Notes: a model not told the origin generated them from the sequence alone. A stretch of DNA of 64,000 nt from Alcanivorax nanhaiticus (GCF_000756665.1 NZ_ARXV01000008.1:1-64000), one strand, 5' to 3'. Positions 35,273 through 45,048 are shown, counted from the first letter of the stretch. Numbers and translations are program-made.

Positions 35273-35539
35273 AGGGCCTGTTCACCCTAATTCCGTGGCC
35301 CCTGCTGGAGCCATTTTTTTGTCCAGTCGCGCCACCCGTTGCGCGGTGTAGTTGCTCTACATAAGTAACGGTTGGCGCGACTGGGCGGAAAAATGGCCCA
35401 GCCCTTCGGGTTGCGGCCCAAAATGCGCCACTCGTTGTTGCTCGTCGTTCATTTGGAGACACCAAACATCTCTCCTCGCGCCTAGATTGGCGCATTTTGG
35501 ACCGCAACAGGGGTCACGGAATTAGGGCGAACAGGCCCT
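35273..35539. repeat. 267-bp MITE-like element inside the trp operon
   Basis: Terminal inverted repeats of 25 bp (35273-35297 and 35515-35539, one mismatch, beginning AGGGCCTGTTC) enclose two internal hairpins: CCAGTCGCGCCA with its complement (35323-35334, 35373-35384) and a 20-bp arm (35411-35430, 35488-35507, one mismatch). No coding frame. One end supplies part of the trpD stop codon (TAG), the other touches the trpC Shine-Dalgarno. No clear target duplication seen. Confidence 0.8.
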
Positions 35540-36581
35540 AATCGGCAGCCTTGAGGGCGGTGCTGAACTGGGCCAGCTCGCGCATGCGCTCTCCTGCCTC
35601 CCCATTGTGTATCAGGTCTTCGGCCATTCGTACCCCTTCTTTGTGAGTGCGGGTAATCCCGCTCACATAGATGGCTGCACCGGCATTCAGGGCAATCATA
35701 TCTGCGGCCTTGTGAGCCGCATCGGTAGTGCGCTTGCCCAGGGCATCCTTGATCAGAGCCAGAGAGCTGTCTGAATCTGCCACATCAAGCCCTACCAGGG
35801 AGGCGGATTCCAGCCCCAGATCTTCCGGGGTCACGTCATACTCGCTGACCGCACCGTCCTTGAACTCTGCCACATGGGTGCGAGTGGCCAGGGAGATCTC
35901 ATCCAGACCATCTTTGCTATGCACCACCATGACATGCTCACCACCCAGACGCCCCATCACTTCGGCCATGGGACGGCACAGCTTCTCGCTGAATACCCCC
36001 AACACCAGGCGCTGCACGCCGGCCGGGTTGGTCATCGGGCCGAGGATATTGAACAGGGTACGCATACCCAATTCCTTGCGCGGACCCACGGCGTACTTCA
36101 TTGCCTTGTGGTGATTAGGGGCAAACATGAAACCCACACCCACATTGTCCACACAGCTACCAATCTGTTCCGGGGTCAAGTCCAGGGCAATACCCGCCGT
36201 TTCAAGCAGGTCCGCTGAGCCGCTCTTGGAGCTCACTGAACGACCTCCATGTTTGGCCACATGAGCACCGGCTGCCGCAGCCACAAAAGCACTGGCGGAT
36301 GACACGTTGAACAGGTTGGCACCATCGCCGCCGGTGCCCACGATATCCACCAGATACTGACGGTTTGACACCGGCACTGCGGTCACCAGCTCGCGCATTA
36401 CCTGCACGCCGCCGGTAATTTCATCCAGAGATTCGCTCTTCATGCGCAGGGCCACCAGGAATCCGCCGATCTGGGCATCGGTGGCGCCGCCGGTCATGAT
36501 CTGGCGCATTACGTCCTGCATCTCATCCACGCTCAGATCAATCTGCTCGACCACCTTGGCCAGGGCTTCCTGAATATTCAT
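35538..36581 (-). CDS. trpD: Anthranilate phosphoribosyltransferase
   Basis: 347-residue enzyme joining anthranilate to PRPP. The PRPP loop [17 protein letters not shown], the [18 protein letters not shown] segment (anthranilate channel) and [22 protein letters not shown] are all typical. The start overlaps the trpG stop (ATGA). Its own stop lies at the border of the inverted-repeat element, so the C-terminus (KAAD) may have been slightly reshaped by the insertion. Confidence 0.97.
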   Translation of the reverse strand: MNIQEALAKVVEQIDLSVDEMQDVMRQIMTGGATDAQIGGFLVALRMKSESLDEITGGVQVMRELVTAVPVSNRQYLVDIVGTGGDGANLFNVSSASAFVAAAAGAHVAKHGGRSVSSKSGSADLLETAGIALDLTPEQIGSCVDNVGVGFMFAPNHHKAMKYAVGPRKELGMRTLFNILGPMTNPAGVQRLVLGVFSEKLCRPMAEVMGRLGGEHVMVVHSKDGLDEISLATRTHVAEFKDGAVSEYDVTPEDLGLESASLVGLDVADSDSSLALIKDALGKRTTDAAHKAADMIALNAGAAIYVSGITRTHKEGVRMAEDLIHNGEAGERMRELAQFSTALKAAD

Positions 36582-37171
36582 GCGCCTTGCTCTCCTTTCA
36601 GAAAATTCTCGAGCAAGGCATGGCCGTGCTCACTGAGGATGGACTCGGGATGATACTGCACCCCTTCAATGGGCAAGGTCTTGTGCCGCATGCCCATGAT
36701 CTCGTCCATGCTGCCATCGTCGTTCTGGGTCCAGGCGGTGATCTCCAGGCAGTCCGGCAGACTGTCCTTTTCCACCACCAAGGAGTGATAGCGGGTGGCG
36801 ATGTAGGGGGACGGCAGATCCCGGAAGATGCCCACGCCACTGTGATAGATCGGCGAGGTCTTGCCGTGCATCACCTGACGGGCCCGCACCACCTTGCCGC
36901 CAAACGCCTGACCGATGCTCTGGTGTCCCAGGCACACACCCAGAATCGGCAGCTTGCCCGCGAAATGCTTGATGGCGGCAATGGAGATACCGGCCTCGTT
37001 GGGGGTACAAGGCCCCGGCGAGACCATCAGGCGATCCGGATTCAAGGCCTCGATCTCTTCAAGGGTAATCTGGTCATTGCGATGCACCAGCACCTCGGCA
37101 CCCAGCTCCTGCAGATACTGCACCAGGTTGTAGGTAAAACTGTCGTAGTTATCGATCATCAAGACACGCAT
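36578..37171 (-). CDS. trpG: Anthranilate synthase glutamine amidotransferase subunit
   Basis: 197-residue class-I amidotransferase. The nucleophile Cys is in [16 protein letters not shown] and the His-Glu pair in VQYHPESIL. Start ATG 37171 ([20 protein letters not shown]) shares one base with the trpE stop. May also serve 4-amino-4-deoxychorismate synthesis, as in other bacteria where TrpG is shared with PabB. Confidence 0.97.
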   Translation of the reverse strand: MRVLMIDNYDSFTYNLVQYLQELGAEVLVHRNDQITLEEIEALNPDRLMVSPGPCTPNEAGISIAAIKHFAGKLPILGVCLGHQSIGQAFGGKVVRARQVMHGKTSPIYHSGVGIFRDLPSPYIATRYHSLVVEKDSLPDCLEITAWTQNDDGSMDEIMGMRHKTLPIEGVQYHPESILSEHGHALLENFLKGEQGA

Positions 37172-38664
37172 TACCGCTGCCCTCCGTCTGCCAGGTTGAG
37201 ACCACCCAATGCCAGGTTCACCGCCCGGAATACCGCCCGGGCCTTGTTCATGGTCTCGTCCCACTCGGACTGGGGCACCGAGTCAGCCACAATGCCGGCG
37301 CCCGCCTGCACGTACAGCCGCTCGTCCTTCACCACCGCAGTGCGGATGGCAATGGCCGTGTCCATATCGCCGTTAAAGCCGATGTAACCCACTGCACCGC
37401 CATAGATGCCGCGCTTGGTGGGTTCCAGTTCATCAATAATTTCCATGGCACGAATCTTCGGCGCGCCACTCAGGGTTCCGGCTGGGAAGGTGGCACTGAG
37501 CACCTCCAGCGGCCCCTGGCCGTCCTTCAACTCGCCTTCCACGTTGGAAACGATATGCATCACGTGAGAGTAGCGCTCCACCACCATCTTGTCGGTGAGG
37601 TTCACCTTGCCGGGCTTCGCCACCCGGCCCACATCGTTGCGGCCCAGATCGATCAGCATCAAGTGCTCGGCGATCTCCTTGGGGTCCGCCAGCAGATCGG
37701 CTTCCAGCGCCTGATCTTCCTGGGCAGTGGCACCGCGCTTCCGGGTCCCCGCGATGGGACGGACCGTCACCCGACCCTGTTCGGCCCGGGCCAAAATTTC
37801 CGGCGACGAACCGGCAATATGGAAGTCGTCCAGATCCAGATAGAACATGTAGGGCGACGGATTCAGGTAACGCAGGGCGCGGTACAGATCCATGGCCGGC
37901 GCCTTGAACGGACAGCTCATGCGCTGGGCCGGTACCACCTGCATCACATCACCGGCAAGAATGTACTCGCGAACCTTCTCCACCCCGGCCTTGAACTGCT
38001 CCTCAGGAAACTCGCTCTGGAAATCGCTCTCGTCCACCGGATCGCCATACACGGTATGTTCTGGCTCCGGCAGCGGCGCGCGCAACTTCTCTTCCAGGGC
38101 TTCCAGGCGAGCCTCCGCCTGTTCCGCAGCCCCTTCGGCTGTGGGGTCCACATGCACGATCAGATAGAGAGCACCACGCAGGTTGTCGAACACCACCACT
38201 TCTTCTGAACGCATCAGCAGAATATCCGGGACACCCAGCACATCCTTACCCGGTGCAGGGCCAAGGCGAGGCTCGAAATAGCGCACGCTGTCATAGCCGA
38301 AGTACCCCACCAGACCGCCGTTAAAACGAGGCAGATCCGGCAGCTCCGGAGAGCGGTACTGCTGGCGGTAGCTCTCGATCCAGCGAATCGGGTCTTCCAC
38401 ATCCAGATGGGTGTCGCCGTCGGCATTGCTCACCGAGACCTTCTGGCCGGTGATGCGAATCACCTCGGAGGCAGGCAGGCCGAGAATGGAATAACGCCCC
38501 CAGCGCTCACCGCCTTGCACGGATTCAAACAGATAGCTGTAAGGCCCCTGGGCCAGTTTGCGGTATGCCGTTAGCGGCGTGTCCAGATCCGCCAGCACCG
38601 GGCGGACAATGGGGACACGGGTGTAGCCCTGCTGGGCGTAACGATCCAGTTCTTGTGGTGACAT
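37171..38664 (-). CDS. trpE: Anthranilate synthase component I
   Basis: 497-residue chorismate-utilising enzyme, committed step of Trp synthesis. The N-terminal feedback region shows [19 protein letters not shown], with the Ser of the tryptophan-binding LLES-like motif. The catalytic half has [31 protein letters not shown] [23 protein letters not shown] and [11 protein letters not shown]. In P. aeruginosa trpE is unlinked from trpGDC; here trpEGDC is contiguous. No leader peptide with Trp codons was recognised upstream. Confidence 0.97.
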   Translation of the reverse strand: MSPQELDRYAQQGYTRVPIVRPVLADLDTPLTAYRKLAQGPYSYLFESVQGGERWGRYSILGLPASEVIRITGQKVSVSNADGDTHLDVEDPIRWIESYRQQYRSPELPDLPRFNGGLVGYFGYDSVRYFEPRLGPAPGKDVLGVPDILLMRSEEVVVFDNLRGALYLIVHVDPTAEGAAEQAEARLEALEEKLRAPLPEPEHTVYGDPVDESDFQSEFPEEQFKAGVEKVREYILAGDVMQVVPAQRMSCPFKAPAMDLYRALRYLNPSPYMFYLDLDDFHIAGSSPEILARAEQGRVTVRPIAGTRKRGATAQEDQALEADLLADPKEIAEHLMLIDLGRNDVGRVAKPGKVNLTDKMVVERYSHVMHIVSNVEGELKDGQGPLEVLSATFPAGTLSGAPKIRAMEIIDELEPTKRGIYGGAVGYIGFNGDMDTAIAIRTAVVKDERLYVQAGAGIVADSVPQSEWDETMNKARAVFRAVNLALGGLNLADGGQR

Positions 38665-39075
38665 GGTTTTTCCTTATCCGACCTTTTCTCGGCAGGCCGA
38701 TATCGAGAACGCAGATTGTAGAGAAAAATGAAGCAAAAGGGGCGTGTCAGTGCATTACTGCAGACACAGGGAGAGCGTCACCATCGCCAGCTGGCAGGTG
38801 CGGACAGGAAAGCAAAGCTGTTGATCGGGGCACAGTCCAAGGGGGACGTCCTTTCTCAAACGAAGTAGATGGCTAAAATTGTAGTCAATGTGGACGCGGG
38901 ACGCCAGACGCCGGATGCCTGATTCACCCCCCTTTCACTGGGAGCCCACAGCAAGCCAAATTTACCGTACAGATTGAATTCAGCCGCCCCCGCTCTCATG
39001 TAAACTAGACAACAGAATTTCAACCGGATGTTTTTGCGTCTGGATCCGGCATCCGGCATCCGGCGCTCCCAAACC
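38665..39075. repeat. Gene-free 411 bp with GACGCCG-family heptamer element
   Basis: The trpE-proximal half has no gene; a TACAAT-like -10 (complement of 38715-38720) faces trpE but lacks a good -35. The other half is an inverted heptamer element: TGGACGC, GGGACGC, CAGACGC, CGGATGC (38891-38918), about 115 bp of core, then GCGTCTG and inverted units ending with repeated CATCCGG (39036-39063). The right array ends 12 bp before the MOSC gene and may contain part of its promoter. Confidence 0.7.
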
Positions 39076-39531
39076 ATGAATATTGTTGCCCTTTACACCG
39101 CTGACGAATCCCGCGGCCCCATGACCGGCCACGAAGCGGTACAACTGCGTGCCGGCTGCGGTATTGTCGGCGACCGACACTGCAAGCGAAACACCAAGCC
39201 GGAAGAGCAGCTCACCCTGATCGAGCATGAAGCCGTGGATGCCTTCAACGAAGAGTTTGGTCAGGAGGTCCAACCACACCAGCTGCGCCGAAACATTGTC
39301 ACCACCGGCGTGGATCTGAACGCTCTGGAGGGCCGGGAATTCATGGTCGGCCCCGTGCGGGTACGCGGCATCGAACTGTGTGAGCCCTGCTCGGTGGTGG
39401 GCAAACTGCTGGCCGGTGAGCTCACCCCCACCCGCATAATCCAGTCCTTTATGGGCCGAGGAGGCCTGCGCTGCGAGATCCTGTCCACCGGTGTGGTGCG
39501 AGTGGGCGATGACATAGCAATACCGGACTGA
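39076..39531 (+). CDS. MOSC-domain protein
   Basis: 151-residue protein with a MOSC (molybdenum cofactor sulfurase C-terminal) fold. Visible: GCGIVGDRHC near the N-terminus, LTLIEHEAVDAF, LRRNIVTTGVDLNAL and VRGIELCEPC, in which the last Cys is the conserved family cysteine. Small stand-alone MOSC proteins are suspected sulfur carriers for molybdenum or other metal cofactors; substrate unknown. ATG 39076; the longer frame runs back into the heptamer array. Confidence 0.87.
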   Translation: MNIVALYTADESRGPMTGHEAVQLRAGCGIVGDRHCKRNTKPEEQLTLIEHEAVDAFNEEFGQEVQPHQLRRNIVTTGVDLNALEGREFMVGPVRVRGIELCEPCSVVGKLLAGELTPTRIIQSFMGRGGLRCEILSTGVVRVGDDIAIPD

Positions 39532-39628
39532 CACTTCCTGCAGGAGCTCGCAGAGCCCTTCAGAATATGCCTGCAAGCTCCCACAAACCGGGCACAAGCC
39601 CTGCGACACTTTTAGAGCGCCTCACTGC

Positions 39629-40195
39629 ATGAACGACGTGGAAAAAACCCGCTACATCAACCAGACCCGCCAATGGCTGGAACAGGTGGTGATCGGCCTG
39701 AACCTGTGCCCCTTCGCCCGCAAGCCCTTCCAGAAGGGCCAAGTGCGTTTTGCCGTGACCGACAGCCGCAACGTGGAAACCCTGCTGCAGGATCTCTACG
39801 ACGAACTGGAGAAGCTGGCCACCACCCCCGCCAGCACCATCGACACCACCCTGCTGATCATCCCGGATCAGCTGGAAGACTTTTACGACTACAACGACGT
39901 GCTGGATCTGGCCGATGCCCTGCTCGAACAGCAGGACTGGGTCGGCACTTTTCAGATCGCCAGTTTCCACCCGGCTTACCAATTTGCCGATACCGAAGTG
40001 GACGACCCAAGCAACTACACCAACCGCGCGCCCTTCCCGATCCTGCACCTGCTGCGCGAAGACAGCCTGGAACAGGGGCTGGCCAGCTACCCGGACCCGG
40101 AAGCCATTCCCGAGCGCAACATGGATACCCTGGACAACCTCAGTGAAGCCCAATGGCTGAGCCTGTTTGGTGGCCTGCCGGGAGCCTCGCGGTGA
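39629..40195 (+). CDS. DUF1415 family protein
   Basis: 188-residue cytosolic protein of the DUF1415 family, recognised by WLEQVVIGLNLCPFARKPF near the N-terminus, the central FYDYNDVLDLADALLEQQDW and QIASFHPAYQFADTEVDDPSNYTNRAPFP-like block (positions about 39955-40045). The Cys-Pro-Phe motif and the His-Pro motif suggest a redox or metal site, unproven. It overlaps the DUF3301 gene by four bases (GTGA), so both are co-translated. Confidence 0.9.
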   Translation: MNDVEKTRYINQTRQWLEQVVIGLNLCPFARKPFQKGQVRFAVTDSRNVETLLQDLYDELEKLATTPASTIDTTLLIIPDQLEDFYDYNDVLDLADALLEQQDWVGTFQIASFHPAYQFADTEVDDPSNYTNRAPFPILHLLREDSLEQGLASYPDPEAIPERNMDTLDNLSEAQWLSLFGGLPGASR

Positions 40196-40533
40196 ATCTG
40201 GATCTAACCGATATTTTTCTGGTAACCACGGTAGTGATCATTGCCGCCCTGTTCTGGCGCGCCCACGGTATCCGCGAACGGGCGCTGGCCTACACACGTA
40301 AATACTGTGAACGGGAAGAATTGGAGTTTCTCGATGAAACCGTCGGAATGGAGCGTCTGACTCTGCAACGGGACAGCCACGGCAAGCTGCGCATCACCCG
40401 TATCTACCGGTTCGAATTCACCGTCACCGGCGGCGAACGTTATCAGGGCCACACCATCGTCATGGGCGGCATGGTGCAACGGGTAGACCTTCCCCCACAC
40501 CGCTACACCCCACCCCAGGAGCGCCTGCACTAG
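40192..40533 (+). CDS. DUF3301 small membrane protein
   Basis: 113 residues from GTG 40192, overlapping the DUF1415 stop. One N-terminal membrane helix (IFLVTTVVIIAALFW, about residues 6-21) then a cytosolic domain with the family signature AYTRKYCEREELEFLDETV and LRITRIYRFEFTVTGG, ending in a proline-rich tail. Function unknown; DUF3301 commonly neighbours DUF1415 in pseudomonads. Confidence 0.85.
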   Translation: MNLDLTDIFLVTTVVIIAALFWRAHGIRERALAYTRKYCEREELEFLDETVGMERLTLQRDSHGKLRITRIYRFEFTVTGGERYQGHTIVMGGMVQRVDLPPHRYTPPQERLH

Positions 40534-40545
40534 GCAAGCAGGCGT

Positions 40546-41175
40546 CTAGGCTGCGATCTCCTTGACGTCTCCACGCTGTCGCCGCCCCTCTTCGTTGCTC
40601 CTGTTGGAGTCCAGGCGCTGGAACGTCCCCGGCAGCAGTCGGTAGGCCAGTTTATTCAGTGGCCGCTCTACCCAGTCTGGCAACGCCATCCCCAACATGT
40701 TCGTCTCTGCAACGCTGTCTTCCCCAATCACCCGGGTGCCCATGATGTAATCAAACCATGGCCGCGTGACACACCAGTTGGCATCCTGGTGGGTATTCAT
40801 ATGGTGATCGTAATGCCATGGCAGACGAGTTCTTGCCCACTCCGGTTCCAGGTGAGCCTTGCTGTGCTTACTCCAGTACTGCCATGCGGAGTAGTAAATG
40901 CCTGCCGTAAAAAACGGGGCCACAACTACGGTGGGAGTGAATACGGCGCACAGACCTATCAACGCCACCTTCTCATTAAAGATTTCCTGATCCTGCAACA
41001 TCGGAACCTTGTAGTGCTCATCTTCAAAGCCATTTAGCCGAACACGCTTGTGATGGCGAATATGACTGAAAAAGGGGCTATTGCGATGCTTGCGGGGATA
41101 TTCATGGAGCCACACTTTATGGGCATACCACTCAAAGGCATTTGCCGTGAGCAAGGCAACAGGAAAACCGAGCAT
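40546..41175 (-). CDS. Fatty acid hydroxylase superfamily protein
   Basis: 209-residue membrane-associated di-iron enzyme of the fatty acid hydroxylase / sterol desaturase superfamily. The histidine clusters are HKVWLH (residues about 19-24), HIRHH (37-41) and HYDHHMNTHQ (about 120-130), the expected pattern for two iron atoms. Substrate is not evident; carotenoid, sterol-like or fatty acyl lipids are possible. Downstream of an AraC gene on the same strand (94 bp gap), which may control it. Confidence 0.83.
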   Translation of the reverse strand: MLGFPVALLTANAFEWYAHKVWLHEYPRKHRNSPFFSHIRHHKRVRLNGFEDEHYKVPMLQDQEIFNEKVALIGLCAVFTPTVVVAPFFTAGIYYSAWQYWSKHSKAHLEPEWARTRLPWHYDHHMNTHQDANWCVTRPWFDYIMGTRVIGEDSVAETNMLGMALPDWVERPLNKLAYRLLPGTFQRLDSNRSNEEGRRQRGDVKEIAA

Positions 41176-41269
41176 GAAAGAACCCTCTTAACGATGAAAG
41201 AAGCCTCATCATGCCGCACAAATTGACAACTTCTTTGATCGTTGAGCGGGGACAACACTGTCAGCAGGA

Positions 41270-42280
41270 TCAAAAAACCGCGTTGTCTCCATGCATACGC
41301 TTCCGGAAAGCGGAGGGAGTTTCCCCGGTCCAGCGCTTGAAAGCTCGGGTAAATGCCGCAGGTTCAGAAAAGCCTGTCAGGTAAATTATCTGGTCAATGG
41401 GCTCGCTGGTGCGCGCCAACAGTCGTCGAGCCAAACGTTCACGGTATCCGGCCAGCACCTCCTTGAAGGTGGTACCCAGAGCAGAGAGCTCACTGCGCAA
41501 GGCACGCGGGGTACGCCCCAGTCGTTCAGCGAGGTGATTCAACGATGCTTCGCCCTGTTCAAGCAATCCACCCAGTTCGCGTTCCACAGTATGGAGAAAA
41601 TCCTGACGCGCCAGATCCTCCAGCTTTTGAGCTGCCAGCTTTTCATGGACACGCAGCAATTCAGGCTCCGCCGCCAGTGAGGAACGGGCCAGCAAGGCAG
41701 CATCGAAATACAGCGCCCCTTCCTCAGAGGACAACCTTACCGGACATCCATACGCCCGCAGGTATTCCTCTTCCGGCGCACCCTGAGCATGGCGGAAAGT
41801 GATCCTGCGGGGGCGAAACTCTCCATCGCTGACCTGTTGCAAAAAACGCAGCACGATAAGCGTGGCACACTCCAGATAATGCCGCTCGGTATGCTCCAGC
41901 CCGGACAGCACAGCCTCGTTTCCTTCAATACGGAGCTGCAATTGCAAGGCATCGGTCATCAGGCGGTTATAGCGCAACGCCCTCTGCAGCCCATCGCCAA
42001 ACGTCGAACTCGAAAGGAACAGGTACTCCAGCACCTGCCCCCGAAAGGGAGGCATCAACTCGCCAACATGAAGACCGATATGGGGATCACCACTCACCTG
42101 CTGGGCTGCTCCCCAGAAGCGCTGTTGCGGAGAGTTGATACGCCGTTCGGACTGGTCTGGGGGTTCATCCGGCATGCCAATACTGGCAAAGATGGCCGCA
42201 CAGTCCAGACCAGCACGGGTCATGGCCTGATAGGTCATCCACAAGAAAATGCCATTGTCGGAAGCAGGTGCCTGGCTCAT
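41270..42280 (-). CDS. AraC-family regulator, Arabinose_bd-type
   Basis: 336-residue regulator with the PF12625-type N-terminal domain (MTRAGLDCAAIFASIGMP, ISxxxxGDPHIGLHVGELM-like segment GDPHIGLHVGELMPPF) and a C-terminal AraC DNA-binding region (LNHLAERLGRTPRALRSELS; IDQIIYLTGFSEPAAFTRAFKRWTG). Likely target is the adjacent fatty acid hydroxylase gene. A second, distinct member of the same type is at 5229. Confidence 0.87.
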   Translation of the reverse strand: MSQAPASDNGIFLWMTYQAMTRAGLDCAAIFASIGMPDEPPDQSERRINSPQQRFWGAAQQVSGDPHIGLHVGELMPPFRGQVLEYLFLSSSTFGDGLQRALRYNRLMTDALQLQLRIEGNEAVLSGLEHTERHYLECATLIVLRFLQQVSDGEFRPRRITFRHAQGAPEEEYLRAYGCPVRLSSEEGALYFDAALLARSSLAAEPELLRVHEKLAAQKLEDLARQDFLHTVERELGGLLEQGEASLNHLAERLGRTPRALRSELSALGTTFKEVLAGYRERLARRLLARTSEPIDQIIYLTGFSEPAAFTRAFKRWTGETPSAFRKRMHGDNAVF

Positions 42281-42340
42281 AGCGATGAGTATACGAACTC
42301 ACGCAGGAGCAAGCACCTGCTCTGACATTGCCTGCGCCTG

Positions 42341-42763
42341 TCAGGGCATGGGCTTATCGCAATTCACCATCCACGGCACCCCGAACCGATCCACACACAT
42401 CCCAAACCGTTTTGCCCAGAAGGTTTCCTCCAGGGGCATGGTGATCTGCCCCCCTTCACTTAACTGGGCAAATACCGCTTCAGCCTTCTCAGCCGTTTCC
42501 ACACCGATATTGATGATGGTGCCCTGCGGGGCCTCATATTGATCCGGAGGGCAATCTGAACCCATCAGCGTCAGACCATCGCGCTGCAGGCAGATGTGGC
42601 AGATGCGATCATGCATCTCTTTTGGCACCTGATCCGCCATCGGCGATTCGCCCATGGTAATCAGAAACGACACCGGGGCTTCCAGCACCCTGGCATACAG
42701 GTCGAAGGCCTCCCGGCAATTCCCGGCGAAATTCAGATAAGGGTTAATCGAAAGACTGGACAT
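42341..42763 (-). CDS. PhnB-like VOC family protein
   Basis: 140-residue glyoxalase-fold protein of the PhnB/DUF1428-like group: INPYLNFAGNCREAFDLYARVL, the central LTLMGSDCPP and the closing WAKRFGMCVDRFGVPWMVN. Function unknown for this group despite the 3-demethylubiquinone-methyltransferase label often given. Intact, in contrast to the frame-disrupted relative at 1251. Confidence 0.88.
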   Translation of the reverse strand: MSSLSINPYLNFAGNCREAFDLYARVLEAPVSFLITMGESPMADQVPKEMHDRICHICLQRDGLTLMGSDCPPDQYEAPQGTIINIGVETAEKAEAVFAQLSEGGQITMPLEETFWAKRFGMCVDRFGVPWMVNCDKPMP

Positions 42764-43151
42764 GATTCTCTCCTTGAGATGAGTGGCTATCCATAGCTAG
42801 TCGAATGACATGACAGCAATTCGACGAACGACCATTTTTTTGTAGGTGCCCTGCTGGCCTGGTCGAACCGAGCGACAGCGAGAAAAGCAGTTTCGAGTTG
42901 CGAGAAACGAGTTTCGAAAGGCAAAACACCTCGCTCATTCTGGAAGTTTTGAGATCTTCGCAACTCGAAACGCGTTACTCGCTTCTCTGGAATCCGTACC
43001 TCGCCGAGGCTCGGGCCGCACTACGTGCGTTACTCCGCTACGCTACGTTCCTACAGCTAAATGCCGCCCCCTGTGGGAGCCTGCCTGCAGGCGAAAAAGC
43101 TTTTGCCTTTGAATTTAGCTATTAATTATTCACTGTTAACTATTAATTGCT
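42764..43151. repeat. Gene-free 388 bp with two heptamer families and a REP-like copy
   Basis: A GAGTTTC-family element: CAGTTTC, GAGTTGC, GAGAAAC, GAGTTTC (42888-42915), inner GAAAGGCAAAAC, then GCAACTC, GAAACGC, GTTACTC, GCTTCTC (42960-42987). Next comes CTGTGGGAGCCTGCCTGCAGG (43071-43091; a close copy is at 45838). Last is a right-side GTTAACT-family array ATTAATT, ATTCACT, GTTAACT, ATTAATT (43121-43148), ending three bases before the regA stop codon. Confidence 0.75.
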
Positions 43152-43703
43152 TTACTTGACTCGCTGTTTTTCCAGCTTGCGCGCCAGGGTGCGGCGATGC
43201 ATACCAAGGCGGCGGGCGGTTTCGGAAATGTTGAAGCCGGTCTCGGCCAGGGTCTCGTGAATACGCTCCCACTCCAGCGTTTTCAGATCTGATGAACGGG
43301 CGGTAAGTGCCACCTCGGTGGTGCCTTCGGCACGCTGGAAAGCCTCTTCGATATCGTCGGTGTTGGAAGGCTTGGCCAGATAATGACAAGCACCGAGTTT
43401 CACCGCCTCTACCGCAGTCGCAATGCTCGCATACCCTGTCAGCACCACAATCAGCGCCTGGGGGTTGTGCTTATGCAACGTCTGCACGCAGGCCAACCCT
43501 GAGGCTTCGCCCTTGATCTTGAGATCCACCACCGCGTAACCCGGGTTGTGGGTTTTGAGCACCGTTTCCATGGCCTCGTGGCTATCCGCAGTGACCACGG
43601 CGTAACCACGCCGCTCGAAGGAACGGCCAAGAGTGCGCGCAAACGCTTCATCGTCTTCCACGATCAATAACAAGCGCTCTTCATTCTCGATGGCGTCAGA
43701 CAT
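43152..43703 (-). CDS. regA: Redox response regulator RegA/PrrA/RoxR
   Basis: 183-residue regulator: receiver domain with Asp60 in YAVVDLKIKGE and Lys in YLAKPS, a proline-poor linker, and a C-terminal Fis-type helix-turn-helix ISETARRLGMHRRTLARKLEKQ, the RegA/ActR/RoxR recognition helix. Partner of RegB, whose stop lies one base upstream of this ATG. In pseudomonads the orthologous RoxR controls terminal oxidases; here the adjacent cyo operon is the obvious target. Confidence 0.94.
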   Translation of the reverse strand: MSDAIENEERLLLIVEDDEAFARTLGRSFERRGYAVVTADSHEAMETVLKTHNPGYAVVDLKIKGEASGLACVQTLHKHNPQALIVVLTGYASIATAVEAVKLGACHYLAKPSNTDDIEEAFQRAEGTTEVALTARSSDLKTLEWERIHETLAETGFNISETARRLGMHRRTLARKLEKQRVK

Positions 43704-43704
43704 A

Positions 43705-45048
43705 TCAGCCCTCCTCTTCCAGCGTGACCGTGTTCAGGGGCAGTGACAAGGTCACCAGCGCTCCGCCCTGCACCAGGTTGCGGGCGCGCAGATTACCACC
43801 AAGGGTACGCAGTACATTCATCACCAGAAACAGTCCCAAACCACTGCCTGGTCTCCCCTTGGTGGATTGATAAGGCCGGCCGATGCTGTCGAGCATCTCC
43901 TCCGGAAACCCCGGTCCGCGATCTGTCACGGAAACCAGCAGGGTCTCGTCCTCACGATGCACATCCAGCCTGACCCAGTTCGGTGACGCTTCCAGAGCAT
44001 TATCCAGCACGTTATGAATGCTCTGCTTGAGCGCATCATCCGAGACGATGCGCAGATCGGTGCCAAAATCATTCATGTAGATGAAGTCTTTCACCGACCG
44101 GGTATCACGCCACTCCTCCACCAGCTCATCAAGGAATTCACGTACCGTGGTTTCCTCAGAGGCTTCACCCCGGGTCTCCCCGGCGGAAAGCAAAATACCG
44201 CTTACGATGGATTTGCAGCGCAGCACCTGGGTCTGCATTTCGGCAATTTCCTGGGCCATGTCCGGATCATTCTTGAACGGCGCCATGTGCTTCCAGTCAC
44301 CGAGAATCACCGACAGGGTCGCCAGCGGCGTCCCCAACTCATGGGCCGCCCCCGAGGCCAGCAACCCCATGCGCACGATGTGTTCTTCTTCCACCGCCCG
44401 CTGCCGCAGCTCCGCCAGACGCTCATCGCGCTGACGCTTGTTGCGGTTAATCCGGTTGATGAAGATCACCAGCAAGCCGCCGTTCAGCACAAAACAGATC
44501 AGCATGCCTTCGATATAGAGACTGAACAGCCCCTTGGAATGGTCCAGAGGCATCGGCAGCGGATGCCCGTACCAGGCCAGCCAGCCGAAACACAGCGTGG
44601 TCACCACCAGGATCACCCAGGTGGACCAGGCTTCCAGCAACACCGCACCGAGAATCACCTGCAGCAGGAACAGAAAAACGAAGGGGTTACTGGCACCACC
44701 ACTCATGAACAACAGAATGGTCAAGGTGCCCACGTCCACCAGCAGCGAGAAAAACAGTTCGGTATTCCCGATGGGGCGACGGGCGCGCAGGCGCAACACG
44801 CTCAAGGCATTGAACAGCAGCAGGCCGAACAACACGATCAGCATGTTCGACACCGGCAGCGGCACGTTCAGCCCGAAATGCACCACCAGAATGGTGGCGA
44901 ACTGGCCAAACATGGCGAGCCAGCGCAGCTGGATCAGCAATTGAAGGTTCTTGCGCCCAGTGGCGTCATCGCTGCCCGAGCTCAAGGCATTGCGCAGGGC
45001 AGACAGGGGATGACGGCTGGCAGAATCGGTTGTGCTCATGGTATCCAT
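43705..45048 (-). CDS. regB: Redox sensor kinase RegB/PrrB/RoxS
   Basis: 447-residue kinase with six membrane helices. The quinone-sensing loop GGASNPF (117-123) is conserved, the acceptor His236 lies in ASGAAHELGTPLATLSV, the RegB hallmark, and Cys278 in LRCKSIVSGIL corresponds to the redox-active Cys of RegB. The ATPase domain is complete (HNVLDNALEASP, DRGPGFP, GSGLGLFL). ATG 45039 is an alternative start. Follows SURF1 in the same direction. Confidence 0.93.
   Translation of the reverse strand: MDTMSTTDSASRHPLSALRNALSSGSDDATGRKNLQLLIQLRWLAMFGQFATILVVHFGLNVPLPVSNMLIVLFGLLLFNALSVLRLRARRPIGNTELFFSLLVDVGTLTILLFMSGGASNPFVFLFLLQVILGAVLLEAWSTWVILVVTTLCFGWLAWYGHPLPMPLDHSKGLFSLYIEGMLICFVLNGGLLVIFINRINRNKRQRDERLAELRQRAVEEEHIVRMGLLASGAAHELGTPLATLSVILGDWKHMAPFKNDPDMAQEIAEMQTQVLRCKSIVSGILLSAGETRGEASEETTVREFLDELVEEWRDTRSVKDFIYMNDFGTDLRIVSDDALKQSIHNVLDNALEASPNWVRLDVHREDETLLVSVTDRGPGFPEEMLDSIGRPYQSTKGRPGSGLGLFLVMNVLRTLGGNLRARNLVQGGALVTLSLPLNTVTLEEEG

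Noticed and set aside
38665..38760. trp attenuator leader peptide upstream of trpE
   Set aside because: No short frame with clustered Trp codons and no terminator/antiterminator pair was found.
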